Of a stretch of 5,324 nucleotides of DNA, positions 1 through 5,324 are shown piece after piece. Made by a program: the position numbers and the translations under genes. Source of the stretch: Xanthobacteraceae bacterium (GTDB taxonomy: Bacteria; Pseudomonadota; Alphaproteobacteria; Rhizobiales; Xanthobacteraceae); contig JASHSE010000466.1 in assembly GCA_030036975.1 (NCBI GenBank), positions 1 through 5,324 of the forward strand, read 5' to 3'. Each line of letters opens with the position of its first letter. The first letter of the stretch is position 1. Below the pieces are notes generated by a model, which had not been told where the DNA came from, searched no databases, and worked only from the letters and a program-made list of their open reading frames with translations.

Positions 1-964
1 CGCCGAGATCGGCCAGACGATCGACGGCAAGCACGCCGACGCCGCCGCCATTGGTGAGAATGGCAAGGCGCTTGCCTGAAAGTTCGGTCACATGGCCGAG
101 TGTCTCCGCCGCGGCGAACAACTCATCGAGATCGCGCACGCGCAAGAGCCCGGCACGGCGGAACGCGGCATCGTACACCGCGTCCGACCCGGCCAGCGCG
201 CCGGTATGGGTGGCCGCCGCCTTGGCCCCTTGCGCGTGGCGGCCCGACTTGATCACCAGCACCGGCTTGGCGCGCGCCGCCGCGCGTGCCGCCGACATGA
301 ACTTGCGCGCGTCCTTGATGGATTCGATGTAGAGGAGAATGGCGCGGGTGCGGTGATCCAGCGCGAAATGGTCGAGCAGATCCGCAAAGTCGACATCGAT
401 GCTGTCGCCGAGCGAGACGATCGCCGAAAAGCCGACGTCGTGCGCCGCCGACCATGCGACGAGTCCGGTGGCGATGGCGCCCGACTGCGAGATCAGCGCC
501 AGGTCGCCGGTGCGCGGCATCGCCGCAGCGAAGCTGGCATTGAGCTTGGCCACCGGCGCCAGAACGCCGAGGCAGTTCGGGCCGACAAGCCGCATGCCGG
601 CGGCGCGCGCAGCCTGTTCGCTCTGCGCCGCAAGCGAGCCGGGGCCATGGCCGAGACCCGCGGTGATGATGATGCCGGCCGGCGTGCCTTTCCGCGCGGC
701 CTCCGCAACCACCGAAGGCACTGCAGGCCGCGGCACCGCGATCACCGCGAGATCGGGCGCTTGCGCAAGCTCGGCGTAGGACTTGACCGCCGCGACGCCC
801 TCGATCGCCGGATAATGCGGATTGACAAGCGCGATCGTCCCGGCAAAGCCGCCGCGCTGCAGATTCATCAACACGGCGCGGCCCGGCGAGGTGACCCGCG
901 GCGACGCTCCGACCACGGCGACCGAGCTTGGCGAGAACAGCGTCTCCAATCGGTAAGTCGACAT
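1..964 (-). CDS. NDP-forming acyl/acetyl-CoA synthetase, Pat/PatZ-like, N-terminal part (runs off left edge)
   Basis: The frame is open from an ATG at 964 down to base 2, giving 321 residues with no stop, so the C-terminus is outside the window. Residues 1-135 form a Rossmann CoA-binding domain, with VAVVGAS at 15-21 and GPNCLG at 128-133. Residues 150-290 form the succinyl-CoA-ligase-like domain, with ISQSG at 158-162, LGDSIDVD at 185-192 and the loop THTGALAGSD at 252-261. His253 in that loop sits where acetyl-CoA synthetases (ADP-forming) carry the phosphorylated histidine. In the family this reaction couples acyl-CoA and an NDP to acid plus NTP, in the cytoplasm. Stretches such as AILLYIESIKDARKF and AGLLRVRDLDELF closely recall E. 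coli PatZ, a protein lysine acetyltransferase with a C-terminal GNAT domain. Whether that domain exists here cannot be seen. The ribosome binding site is weak (an ACGGA-type match about 5 bases before the ATG). The family call is firm; the split between metabolic ligase and Pat is open. Confidence 0.9.
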   Translation of the reverse strand, partial: MSTYRLETLFSPSSVAVVGASPRVTSPGRAVLMNLQRGGFAGTIALVNPHYPAIEGVAAVKSYAELAQAPDLAVIAVPRPAVPSVVAEAARKGTPAGIIITAGLGHGPGSLAAQSEQAARAAGMRLVGPNCLGVLAPVAKLNASFAAAMPRTGDLALISQSGAIATGLVAWSAAHDVGFSAIVSLGDSIDVDFADLLDHFALDHRTRAILLYIESIKDARKFMSAARAAARAKPVLVIKSGRHAQGAKAAATHTGALAGSDAVYDAAFRRAGLLRVRDLDELFAAAETLGHVTELSGKRLAILTNGGGVGVLAVDRLADLG

Positions 965-1006
965 CGTGGTCCGTCTGCGCCGCCGGATTGTTGGCTTAAC
1001 CGCCCG

Positions 1007-1030
1007 GCACCGTAGCTGGTTTCGCGGTGC
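1007..1030. repeat. Inverted repeat upstream of the synthetase gene
   Basis: GCACCG at 1007-1012 and CGGTGC at 1025-1030 are perfect 6-base arms around a 12-base spacer. The element starts 43 bases upstream of the synthetase ATG and lies after the stop of the doubtful small ORF. It has no following T-run on either strand, so a classical intrinsic terminator is unlikely. A regulator site or a leader hairpin is possible, and so is chance in GC-rich DNA. Confidence 0.3.
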
Positions 1031-1059
1031 TCCTTAAGACGCGTGACGCTGCCGTTCTA

Positions 1060-1215
1060 CTAGGGACGCCTGCTCGGCGGCGCAAGCCTCCGCCGGCGGC
1101 GCGAGTTCCGGCCGCGCCAGCTAGACTTGAAGGATTCGTCGGTCAGCGCCAGCCGGCCCTGCGCGTCACGGTCGAGGAAGTGACCCGCAGGAGAGCCATT
1201 GAGGTCACAGCGCAT
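1060..1215 (-). CDS. Possible small protein, 51 residues, unknown function
   Basis: An ATG at 1215 opens a 51-codon frame that ends in TAG at 1060-1062. It lies in the gap between the propeller gene upstream and the synthetase gene downstream, on the same strand as both. The first 33 residues look like ordinary protein: mixed composition, MRCDLNGSPAGHFLDRD followed by a segment ending LTDESFKSSW. The tail is strongly basic, with five arginines in a row at about residues 39-43. An AGAGG lies 17 bases before the ATG, which is farther than usual, so initiation is questionable. I recognise no family. It may be a real small gene, a degraded remnant, or chance, since GC-rich DNA leaves long frames open. 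The basic tail could equally be non-coding sequence read through. Confidence 0.3.
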   Translation of the reverse strand: MRCDLNGSPAGHFLDRDAQGRLALTDESFKSSWRGRNSRRRRRLAPPSRRP

Positions 1216-1251
1216 GTATTCATTATCGTTGACCTCTGACCAAGTGCACCG

Positions 1252-2280
1252 TCACCGTAATTCAAACGCGGCAGCATAGCTTTGCACGCCGTCGCTGCCG
1301 CTCACCGCATAGATGCCCATCATCGTGTTGCGATAGATGGTATTGCCGGTGGTGAGCGCGCTGCCCGGATATTCGTAGGGAATCCAGCGCGCCGCGCCGA
1401 ACGCGCCGTCGGCATCAACCTTGACCGAGCAGAACACCGCCGCGTCACGGATGGTCCCCGCCGCCAGATGATAGCCGCCAGGCACCGCCGTGATGCCCTC
1501 GAAATGGGTGACAAGCGAGGGCACATTCAGCGCGCTGTAAAGCGTCAGATTGCCGAACGCGCCGGTCGCGGCATCGTAATCGATCAGCATGCCCTTGTTG
1601 AGGCCGTGGCCGTCGCGCGTGCCGCCCGCGATCACGTATTGCGTGCCGCCGCGTTCGATCTGCCAGATGCCGTAGGCGGTGGTCAGGCTGGCCGCGCCGC
1701 CCAGATCGAAGATGGTCCAGCGCTTGGTCCGGATGTTGTAGATGAAGGCGTTGCCGGAGAATGGCACGGGCGTGCCGTCATGCATCAAGTCGTAATTGCC
1801 CACCACCAAATCGCCCATCGTGCTGTGCGCGATGGTGTTCCACACCGTGCGGCCGGGAAACAGGTCCGAGGGTACGTCGATCTGTTGCCACGCGCCGCCG
1901 CCGCCGGGTGGGCCTTCGTAGTAGAGGCCGTGATTGCGTGCTTCGCTGCCCGCATATTGATAGCTCCCCACCGCGCGGATGTTGCCCCCGCCGATCGATG
2001 GATTGAACAGCGGCGTGTCCGGTCCGTAGAAGGTGGCGCCGGTAATCTCTTGTCCGGAAATCTCGGGTACAAGAATGTGGATGCCGTCGGGGTCGGTGGG
2101 CGAGATCGGCCCGGTATAGAGCAGCGGGTTCTGCACCCCGCCCGTGACCGCGCTGCCGGTCAGCACCACGTCGCTTCCGGCGAGCCCGCGCACGCCGGTG
2201 ACGAAATAGTTGGGCTCCAGGATGGTGTTCGATGTCACTTTCGGCGATTTCGCCGATTGTCCGGATTTTGTCTTTGCCAT
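1252..2280 (-). CDS. Conserved-looking hypothetical protein, putative six-bladed beta-propeller
   Basis: This is 342 residues from the ATG at 2280. That start is chosen because GAGGG lies 8 bases before it. An in-frame ATG at 2391 would add 37 arginine-rich residues and lacks such a site. After a polar start (MAKTKSGQSAKSPK) there is no hydrophobic segment, so no Sec signal peptide is evident. The body repeats a pattern of about 55 residues: a hinge with T/N, then a beta strand ending in V-x-G or A-x-G, then an aromatic strand such as FIYNIRTKRW or LIDYDAATG. Units begin near residues 28, 80, 148, 201, 258 and 313. Clear examples are MGDLVVGNYD (155-164), YVIAGGTRDG (215-224) and YHLAAGTIRD (270-279). 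This is typical of propellers, which usually bind ligands or act as hydrolases. I see no catalytic signature, and I recall only similar proteins labelled hypothetical. The gene is divergent from the amidohydrolase. The coding call is firm; the fold is inferred. Confidence 0.85.
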   Translation of the reverse strand: MAKTKSGQSAKSPKVTSNTILEPNYFVTGVRGLAGSDVVLTGSAVTGGVQNPLLYTGPISPTDPDGIHILVPEISGQEITGATFYGPDTPLFNPSIGGGNIRAVGSYQYAGSEARNHGLYYEGPPGGGGAWQQIDVPSDLFPGRTVWNTIAHSTMGDLVVGNYDLMHDGTPVPFSGNAFIYNIRTKRWTIFDLGGAASLTTAYGIWQIERGGTQYVIAGGTRDGHGLNKGMLIDYDAATGAFGNLTLYSALNVPSLVTHFEGITAVPGGYHLAAGTIRDAAVFCSVKVDADGAFGAARWIPYEYPGSALTTGNTIYRNTMMGIYAVSGSDGVQSYAAAFELR

Positions 2281-2317
2281 GCCAATTCCCTCAAATGTCC
2301 GAATCGCCCGCGAACAC

Positions 2318-2346
2318 ACTATACTCGGAGGAGTTGCATAACAATC
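2318..2346 (-). promoter_or_regulatory. Possible sigma-70-type promoter for the propeller gene
   Basis: Read on the minus strand, TATAGT at 2318-2323 is a good -10 match. A -35 is poor: GATTGT (2341-2346) gives a 17-base spacer, and TTGTTA (2339-2344) gives a 15-base one. Transcription would begin near 2311, leaving a leader of about 30 bases that contains the GAGGG ribosome binding site. This is a motif match only. I found no convincing promoter on the plus strand for the divergent amidohydrolase. Confidence 0.35.
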
Positions 2347-2435
2347 GGCACGGAGTTCATGGCGCTCTCGCCGCGACAGCCCAGAGATCACTTTTCGCCG
2401 CTGCTTAATTCGCGCTAAGCTCGCCCCAATAGATC

Positions 2436-2448
2436 GAGGATCTTCCTC
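2436..2448 (+). promoter_or_regulatory. Ribosome binding site inside a short hairpin, abutting the amidohydrolase ATG
   Basis: GAGGA at 2436-2440 is the ribosome binding site, 8 bases before the ATG at 2449. It is exactly complementary to TCCTC at 2444-2448, with TCT as a 3-base loop, and the stem ends at the base before the start codon. In mRNA this 5-pair stem would cover the whole binding site. The stem is short, so it may only tune translation down. Regulation is inference. Confidence 0.45.
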
Positions 2449-3744
2449 ATGACCAATACCCCCAACACGCTCGTCATCCGCAACGGCACCGTGATCGACG
2501 GCTCAGGCGCGCCGGCGCGGCGCAACGACGCCATCGTCGTCGAGGGCAACCGCATCAAGCACGTCGGCGCGCTGCCGCCCGATATCGCGCTCGACGACCG
2601 CCGCAACGTCGCGGTGATCGACGCCGCCGGGCAATGGATCATGCCCGGCCTGATCGACGCCCATTGCCACGTCTCCTACGGCTATCCGGTAATCAAGGGC
2701 GAAGGCAAAGGCCGCGGCACCACGCGGCCGGAATTTTCCACGCTGAAAGCCGCACGCAGCGTGCAAAAAGTGCTGCGCTCCGGCGTCACCGGCATTTCGG
2801 TGCCGGGCGGCACCTGGTTCACCGATGTCGGCGTGCGTGACGCCATAAAACTCGGCCTGATGGAAGGCCCGCGCATGTACGTCGCCGGCCGCATGATCGT
2901 CACCTACGGCTGCATCGAGGACGACGAGCCGTCGTGGGAAGGCACGCCCGACCATTCGATCGGCAAATTGTGCAACACCGGCGACGAGATGGTCACCGAG
3001 GTGCGGCGCCAGGGCAAGCACGGCGTCAATTTCATCAAGATGGCGGACAGCCGCTCCGGCGAATCGCAGATGCTGGCCAAGGAGGAGATCGCCGCGGTGG
3101 TCGCCGAAGCGCATCGCCGCAATCTGCGCGTCGGCATCCACTCGCGCGGCGCCGGCTCGACCCGCGCCGCCGCCGAAGCCGGCGTCGACTGGATCATCCA
3201 CGCCGATCTCGCCACCGACCGCGATCTCGAGGCGGTCGCCAAGGCCGGCATGCCGATCATTCCGACCGCGACCTTCCTCGCCATGGTGGTCGAGCTCGGC
3301 CAAAAAGTCGGCGCCGAGCAGGTGCAGCTCGACATCAACCGCATGAAGCGGCACTTCGAGGCGCTCTGCGTGCTGATGCACAAGGCGCGCAAGCTCGGCA
3401 TCAAACTTCTGGTCGGTACCGATACCGGCAACAACACCTTCATGCGCTACGGCGAGGTGCACGCCAAGGAATTGGAGATCTTCGTCAAATATGGCGACTA
3501 CTCGCCGCTCGAGGCGATCAGTGCGGCGACGCGCGACAACGCCTACGCCATCGGGCTGCAAGGTCAGGTCGGCGAGCTGGCGCCGGGAAAACTCGCCGAT
3601 CTGATCGTGCTCGACCGCGATCCGCTCGCCGACATCACCGTGCTGCAGGGCGGCAAGCACCTGACCCACGTGATCAAGGACGGCAAGATCGTTGATCTTG
3701 CCCCGCGCGAGGAGATGCTGACGTTCCGCGAAGCGGCGGAATGA
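2449..3744 (+). CDS. Metal-dependent amidohydrolase (imidazolonepropionase/prolidase-like subgroup)
   Basis: The protein has 431 residues, a usual length for the amidohydrolase superfamily, and begins at an ATG preceded by GAGGA. The order is an N-terminal beta-sandwich strand set (NTLVIRNGTVIDGSG, 6-20), a TIM-barrel core, and a C-terminal return to the sandwich (GELAPGKLADLIVLDRDP, 375-392; VIKDGKIV, 408-415). Metal and catalytic residues are all visible: H72 and H74 in DAHCH, K197 in NFIKMAD as the likely carboxylated bridging lysine, H231 in GIHSRG, H251 in IIHAD, and D325 in GTDTG. This set marks a binuclear metal hydrolase of the COG1228-like group, whose members cleave amide or peptide bonds, including Xaa-Pro and Xaa-Arg/Lys dipeptides. 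The substrate here cannot be read from sequence. There is no signal peptide, so it is probably cytoplasmic. It is divergent from the propeller gene and convergent with the DoxX gene. Family is firm; substrate is unknown. Confidence 0.95.
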   Translation: MTNTPNTLVIRNGTVIDGSGAPARRNDAIVVEGNRIKHVGALPPDIALDDRRNVAVIDAAGQWIMPGLIDAHCHVSYGYPVIKGEGKGRGTTRPEFSTLKAARSVQKVLRSGVTGISVPGGTWFTDVGVRDAIKLGLMEGPRMYVAGRMIVTYGCIEDDEPSWEGTPDHSIGKLCNTGDEMVTEVRRQGKHGVNFIKMADSRSGESQMLAKEEIAAVVAEAHRRNLRVGIHSRGAGSTRAAAEAGVDWIIHADLATDRDLEAVAKAGMPIIPTATFLAMVVELGQKVGAEQVQLDINRMKRHFEALCVLMHKARKLGIKLLVGTDTGNNTFMRYGEVHAKELEIFVKYGDYSPLEAISAATRDNAYAIGLQGQVGELAPGKLADLIVLDRDPLADITVLQGGKHLTHVIKDGKIVDLAPREEMLTFREAAE

Positions 3745-3750
3745 CCGCTT
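3731..3750. terminator. Weak hairpin at the convergent gene junction
   Basis: AAGCGG (3731-3736) and CCGCTT (3745-3750) are perfect 6-base arms around an 8-base loop that contains the amidohydrolase stop TGA. The two convergent genes leave only 19 bases between their stops, so a terminator serving either strand would have to overlap coding sequence, as this does. No T-run follows on either side, so it is at best a poor intrinsic terminator. Confidence 0.2.
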
Positions 3751-3763
3751 GGCGTTTCGCTTG

Positions 3764-4216
3764 TCAGGCCGACGCAGCCTGAGCGAGTCGATGTCCGGCG
3801 GCTTCGGCGCGGCCGAACAGCATTGCGTCGATACTGTAGGGTCCGGCGCCGAACGCGACGACGAACAGCATGCCGCCCATCATCGACAGATGCTCGTAGA
3901 AATAAGCGTGCTGGGTGTGCGCCGCGGCGCCGGTGAACGCCCAATACGGATGGAACAGCACGGCCAGCGCCAGCGTATAGAAGAACAGCGCCAGCGCCAC
4001 CAGCCGCGCCAACAGGCCGACAATCAACATGGCGCCGCCGCCGATCTCGAGCGCAACTGCGCCCCACACCAGATCGCCGGAATACGGAATACCGGCGCTC
4101 GCCATGTGGGTGGAGGTTGCCGCAATCGCGCCGAGCTTGCCGATCCCGGACACCACGAAGATCAGCGCCATCAGAATGCGACCCAACGGCGGCAGGGGTT
4201 TGAGTAGCGGATGCAT
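3764..4216 (-). CDS. DoxX family integral membrane protein
   Basis: The protein has 150 residues from an ATG with GAGGAG about 5 bases upstream, a strong site that fixes the start. Four hydrophobic helices are visible near residues 11-31, 47-67, 70-90 and 107-127, the usual DoxX layout and length. The first carries the family-like GRILMALIFVVSGIGKL; the second includes ALEIGGGAMLIVGLLAR; the loop after helix 3 has FHPYWAF; and the fourth begins with HLSMMGGML. The protein sits in the inner membrane. DoxX relatives have been linked to thiosulfate:quinone oxidoreductase in archaea and to redox and thiol-stress complexes in mycobacteria, but most bacterial copies have no known function, and nothing here points to one. 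The dioxygenase gene lies upstream on the same strand, with a 182-base gap, so co-transcription is uncertain. The tail after helix 4 is short and alanine-rich. Confidence 0.92.
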   Translation of the reverse strand: MHPLLKPLPPLGRILMALIFVVSGIGKLGAIAATSTHMASAGIPYSGDLVWGAVALEIGGGAMLIVGLLARLVALALFFYTLALAVLFHPYWAFTGAAAHTQHAYFYEHLSMMGGMLFVVAFGAGPYSIDAMLFGRAEAAGHRLAQAASA

Positions 4217-4248
4217 TGAAACTCCTCGTCTTCCTTGTTGCGCCGCCG

Positions 4249-4254
4249 ATATAA
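4249..4254 (-). promoter_or_regulatory. Possible -10 element for the DoxX gene
   Basis: TTATAT on the minus strand stands out in GC-rich surroundings, 33 bases before the DoxX ATG. It would leave a leader of about 26 bases that includes the GAGGAG site. No convincing -35 lies 16-18 bases upstream, so this is a weak call. Confidence 0.25.
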
Positions 4255-4309
4255 CAGGCGCGCAGTTGCCGATGAGGCTGCCTCGCGGGAAAGTGATGTG
4301 TCCTGATTG

Positions 4310-4327
4310 TTACGTTAGCGAGCGTAA
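4310..4327. repeat. Inverted repeat between the dioxygenase and DoxX genes
   Basis: TTACG (4310-4314) and CGTAA (4323-4327) form a perfect 5-base dyad with an 8-base spacer, in an AT-richer patch 94-111 bases upstream of the DoxX start. Size and spacing would suit a dimeric repressor site. It could also form the base of a weak hairpin after the dioxygenase gene. No function is shown. Confidence 0.25.
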
Positions 4328-4398
4328 ACGCGGCGTCCCCCCGTCGCTTTCTGCGAGAACTTGACCAGCGCCGTGCGGTCGGTGCTATACCGCGTGCC

Positions 4399-5286
4399 TT
4401 ATTCCGCCGCCTGGCGCGGCGGCGCGCGCATCGATTCGAGTCCGTCGACGGCGGTGGCGGAAATCGTCGTGCGCACCATGTGGCGCGGCTCATTGGCCGG
4501 CCACGGCCGGCCGCGATGCATGGTGGCGCGGTTGTCCCACATCACCACGTCGCCCTTGTTCCAGCGGTGCTGATAACTGCGTCCGGGCGCGGTCGTTGCC
4601 GTCATCAATTCGGCGAGCAGCTGTTGCGCCTCCTTCAGCTCCATGCCCTCGATCGCATAAGTGTGCGAAGCAAGGTACAGCGCCTCGCGTCCGTTCGTCG
4701 GATTGCGCCAGATAAGCCGCCAGCATTGCGGCGGCAACGCCGCCCGTTCTTCAGGGCTCGCCAGACCGGGCGCAATCTTGCCGCGCGAATAGGCGTAGTC
4801 GTGCCAGGCGAACGCATGGCGCAGCTTTTGCTGCAGCGGCGGCTCGAGCCGCTCGAAGGCAAGGCGCGTCGAGACGAACTCGGTCTCGCCGCCGCGACCC
4901 GGAATGATGCGCGACGACAGCACCGAGGCGAGCGCCGGCACGCGCTTAAACGGGCTGTCGGTGTGCCAGAGCTGGTTGGCCTTGTTGCGCAGTGCCAGGC
5001 GATGATCCTCCGGCACCACGTTGCCGTTGTCGTCGAGCGTCTTGAGGATGACGAGATTCGTTCCGAATCCCTCCGAGCCGACCTTGGTGACTTCGAGCGG
5101 CCCGAAGCGGCGCGAGAACGCAATTTGCGTCTCGTCAGTGACGTCCTGATCGCGGAACAGCAGGACCGAGTGCTCCTCGAACGCCGCACGCACTTCTTTG
5201 TACGCGGCGTCGCTCGCCGCCACGTCGGCCAGCGTCACACCGCGCAACTCGGCGGCAAAACCGGGACCCCGCGGAACGATCTGCAT
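4399..5286 (-). CDS. TauD/TfdA family Fe(II)/2-oxoglutarate-dependent dioxygenase
   Basis: The protein has 295 residues, the normal family size (TfdA is about 287). The ATG at 5286 has AAGGA 8 bases upstream. The iron triad is complete: H108 and D110 in QLWHTDSPF, and H257 in MWDNRATMHRGRPW. R268, eleven residues after the last histidine, matches the arginine that holds 2-oxoglutarate. R272, fifteen after it, matches the arginine that contacts the anionic group of taurine in TauD or of 2,4-D in TfdA. GGETEF (132-137) is the usual segment near the co-substrate site. The first-to-last histidine spacing of 149 equals that of TfdA as I recall it. Such enzymes hydroxylate an acidic substrate next to a heteroatom, using O2 and releasing CO2 and succinate, in the cytoplasm. 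Likely substrates are a carboxylate, sulfonate or aryloxyacid; which one is unknown. The two upstream repeats may be regulatory. Family and activity class are firm. Confidence 0.94.
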   Translation of the reverse strand: MQIVPRGPGFAAELRGVTLADVAASDAAYKEVRAAFEEHSVLLFRDQDVTDETQIAFSRRFGPLEVTKVGSEGFGTNLVILKTLDDNGNVVPEDHRLALRNKANQLWHTDSPFKRVPALASVLSSRIIPGRGGETEFVSTRLAFERLEPPLQQKLRHAFAWHDYAYSRGKIAPGLASPEERAALPPQCWRLIWRNPTNGREALYLASHTYAIEGMELKEAQQLLAELMTATTAPGRSYQHRWNKGDVVMWDNRATMHRGRPWPANEPRHMVRTTISATAVDGLESMRAPPRQAAE

Positions 5287-5301
5287 TCGATCAATCCTTC
5301 A

Positions 5302-5323
5302 TCGTTTGCCTCGTTTGCACGAG
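5302..5323. repeat. Overlapping direct and inverted repeats upstream of the dioxygenase
   Basis: TCGTTTGC occurs twice, at 5302-5309 and 5311-5318, a 9-base period. The second copy also lies in a perfect dyad, CTCGT (5310-5314) with ACGAG (5319-5323) around a 4-base loop. These lie 16-37 bases before the dioxygenase ATG, where an operator or leader hairpin would be expected. The window ends here, so the full promoter region cannot be judged. Confidence 0.35.
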
Positions 5324-5324
5324 T

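Noticed and set aside
92..1015. Long plus-strand open frame, 307 codons, opposite the synthetase gene
   Set aside because: It is very rich in arginine, histidine and aspartate with no recognisable domain. The minus strand of the same bases encodes a clear CoA-binding and ligase protein, so this is an antisense shadow in GC-rich DNA.
1027..1239. Plus-strand 70-codon frame in the gap next to the synthetase
   Set aside because: It is proline- and arginine-rich, with no ribosome site that I can see. The minus-strand small ORF in the same place looks more protein-like.
1230..1241. Short direct repeat TGACC-TC-TGACC after the propeller gene
   Set aside because: Five-base repeats are common by chance. 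It lies over the weak ribosome site of the doubtful small ORF and has no further support.
2281..2391. N-terminal extension of the propeller protein by 37 residues from the ATG at 2391
   Set aside because: The extension is arginine-rich, would overlap the likely promoter, and the ATG at 2280 has a GAGGG ribosome site at the right distance.
1282..2418. Plus-strand open frame of 378 codons opposite the propeller gene
   Set aside because: Its composition is of the Arg/His/Ala shadow type and it lacks any motif, whereas the minus-strand frame has a good ribosome site and regular repeats.
2503..3669. Minus-strand open frame of 388 codons opposite the amidohydrolase
   Set aside because: It is antisense to a gene with every catalytic residue in place, and its own composition is not protein-like.
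3564..4493. Minus-strand 309-codon frame crossing the DoxX gene and both of its flanks
   Set aside because: It overlaps three real genes out of frame and is a run of low-quality sequence; the DoxX frame explains the hydrophobic segments better.
1..5324. A catabolic operon or new multi-gene system joining dioxygenase, amidohydrolase and CoA synthetase
   Set aside because: The strands alternate, gaps of 182 and 287 bases separate same-strand neighbours, and no regulator, transporter or shared motif ties the genes together.

Overview
The window is high-GC, densely coded DNA. Its proteins read like those of an alphaproteobacterium, most probably Hyphomicrobiales (the Bradyrhizobium/Rhodopseudomonas type). 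This placement rests on GC-rich third positions, family resemblance and gene style; there is no rRNA or other marker to fix it. I see no mobile element, tRNA, CRISPR array or origin.

Layout from left to right. (1) Positions 1-964, minus strand: the first 321 residues of an NDP-forming acyl/acetyl-CoA synthetase that resembles the N-terminal half of the protein acetyltransferase Pat/PatZ. The rest lies beyond the left edge. (2) Positions 965-1251: a gap holding one doubtful 51-codon minus-strand ORF and an inverted repeat just upstream of the synthetase. (3) Positions 1252-2280, minus strand: a 342-residue protein of unknown function that reads as a six-unit beta-propeller. (4) Positions 2281-2448: a divergent intergenic region with a possible promoter for the propeller gene, and a small hairpin that covers the ribosome binding site of the next gene. 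(5) Positions 2449-3744, plus strand: a metal-dependent amidohydrolase with all binuclear-metal ligands. (6) Positions 3764-4216, minus strand: a four-helix DoxX-family membrane protein, convergent with the amidohydrolase and only 19 bases from it. (7) Positions 4399-5286, minus strand: an Fe(II)/2-oxoglutarate dioxygenase of the TauD/TfdA family, with repeats in the 38 bases visible upstream.

The amidohydrolase, TfdA-like dioxygenase and acyl-CoA synthetase would fit a region for scavenging or degrading organic acids and amides. They do not form one operon: strands alternate, and the two same-strand pairs are separated by 182 and 287 bases. A shared pathway is therefore only a guess. I do not see a clear new multi-gene system. 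The least explained items are the propeller protein and the small ORF beside it.
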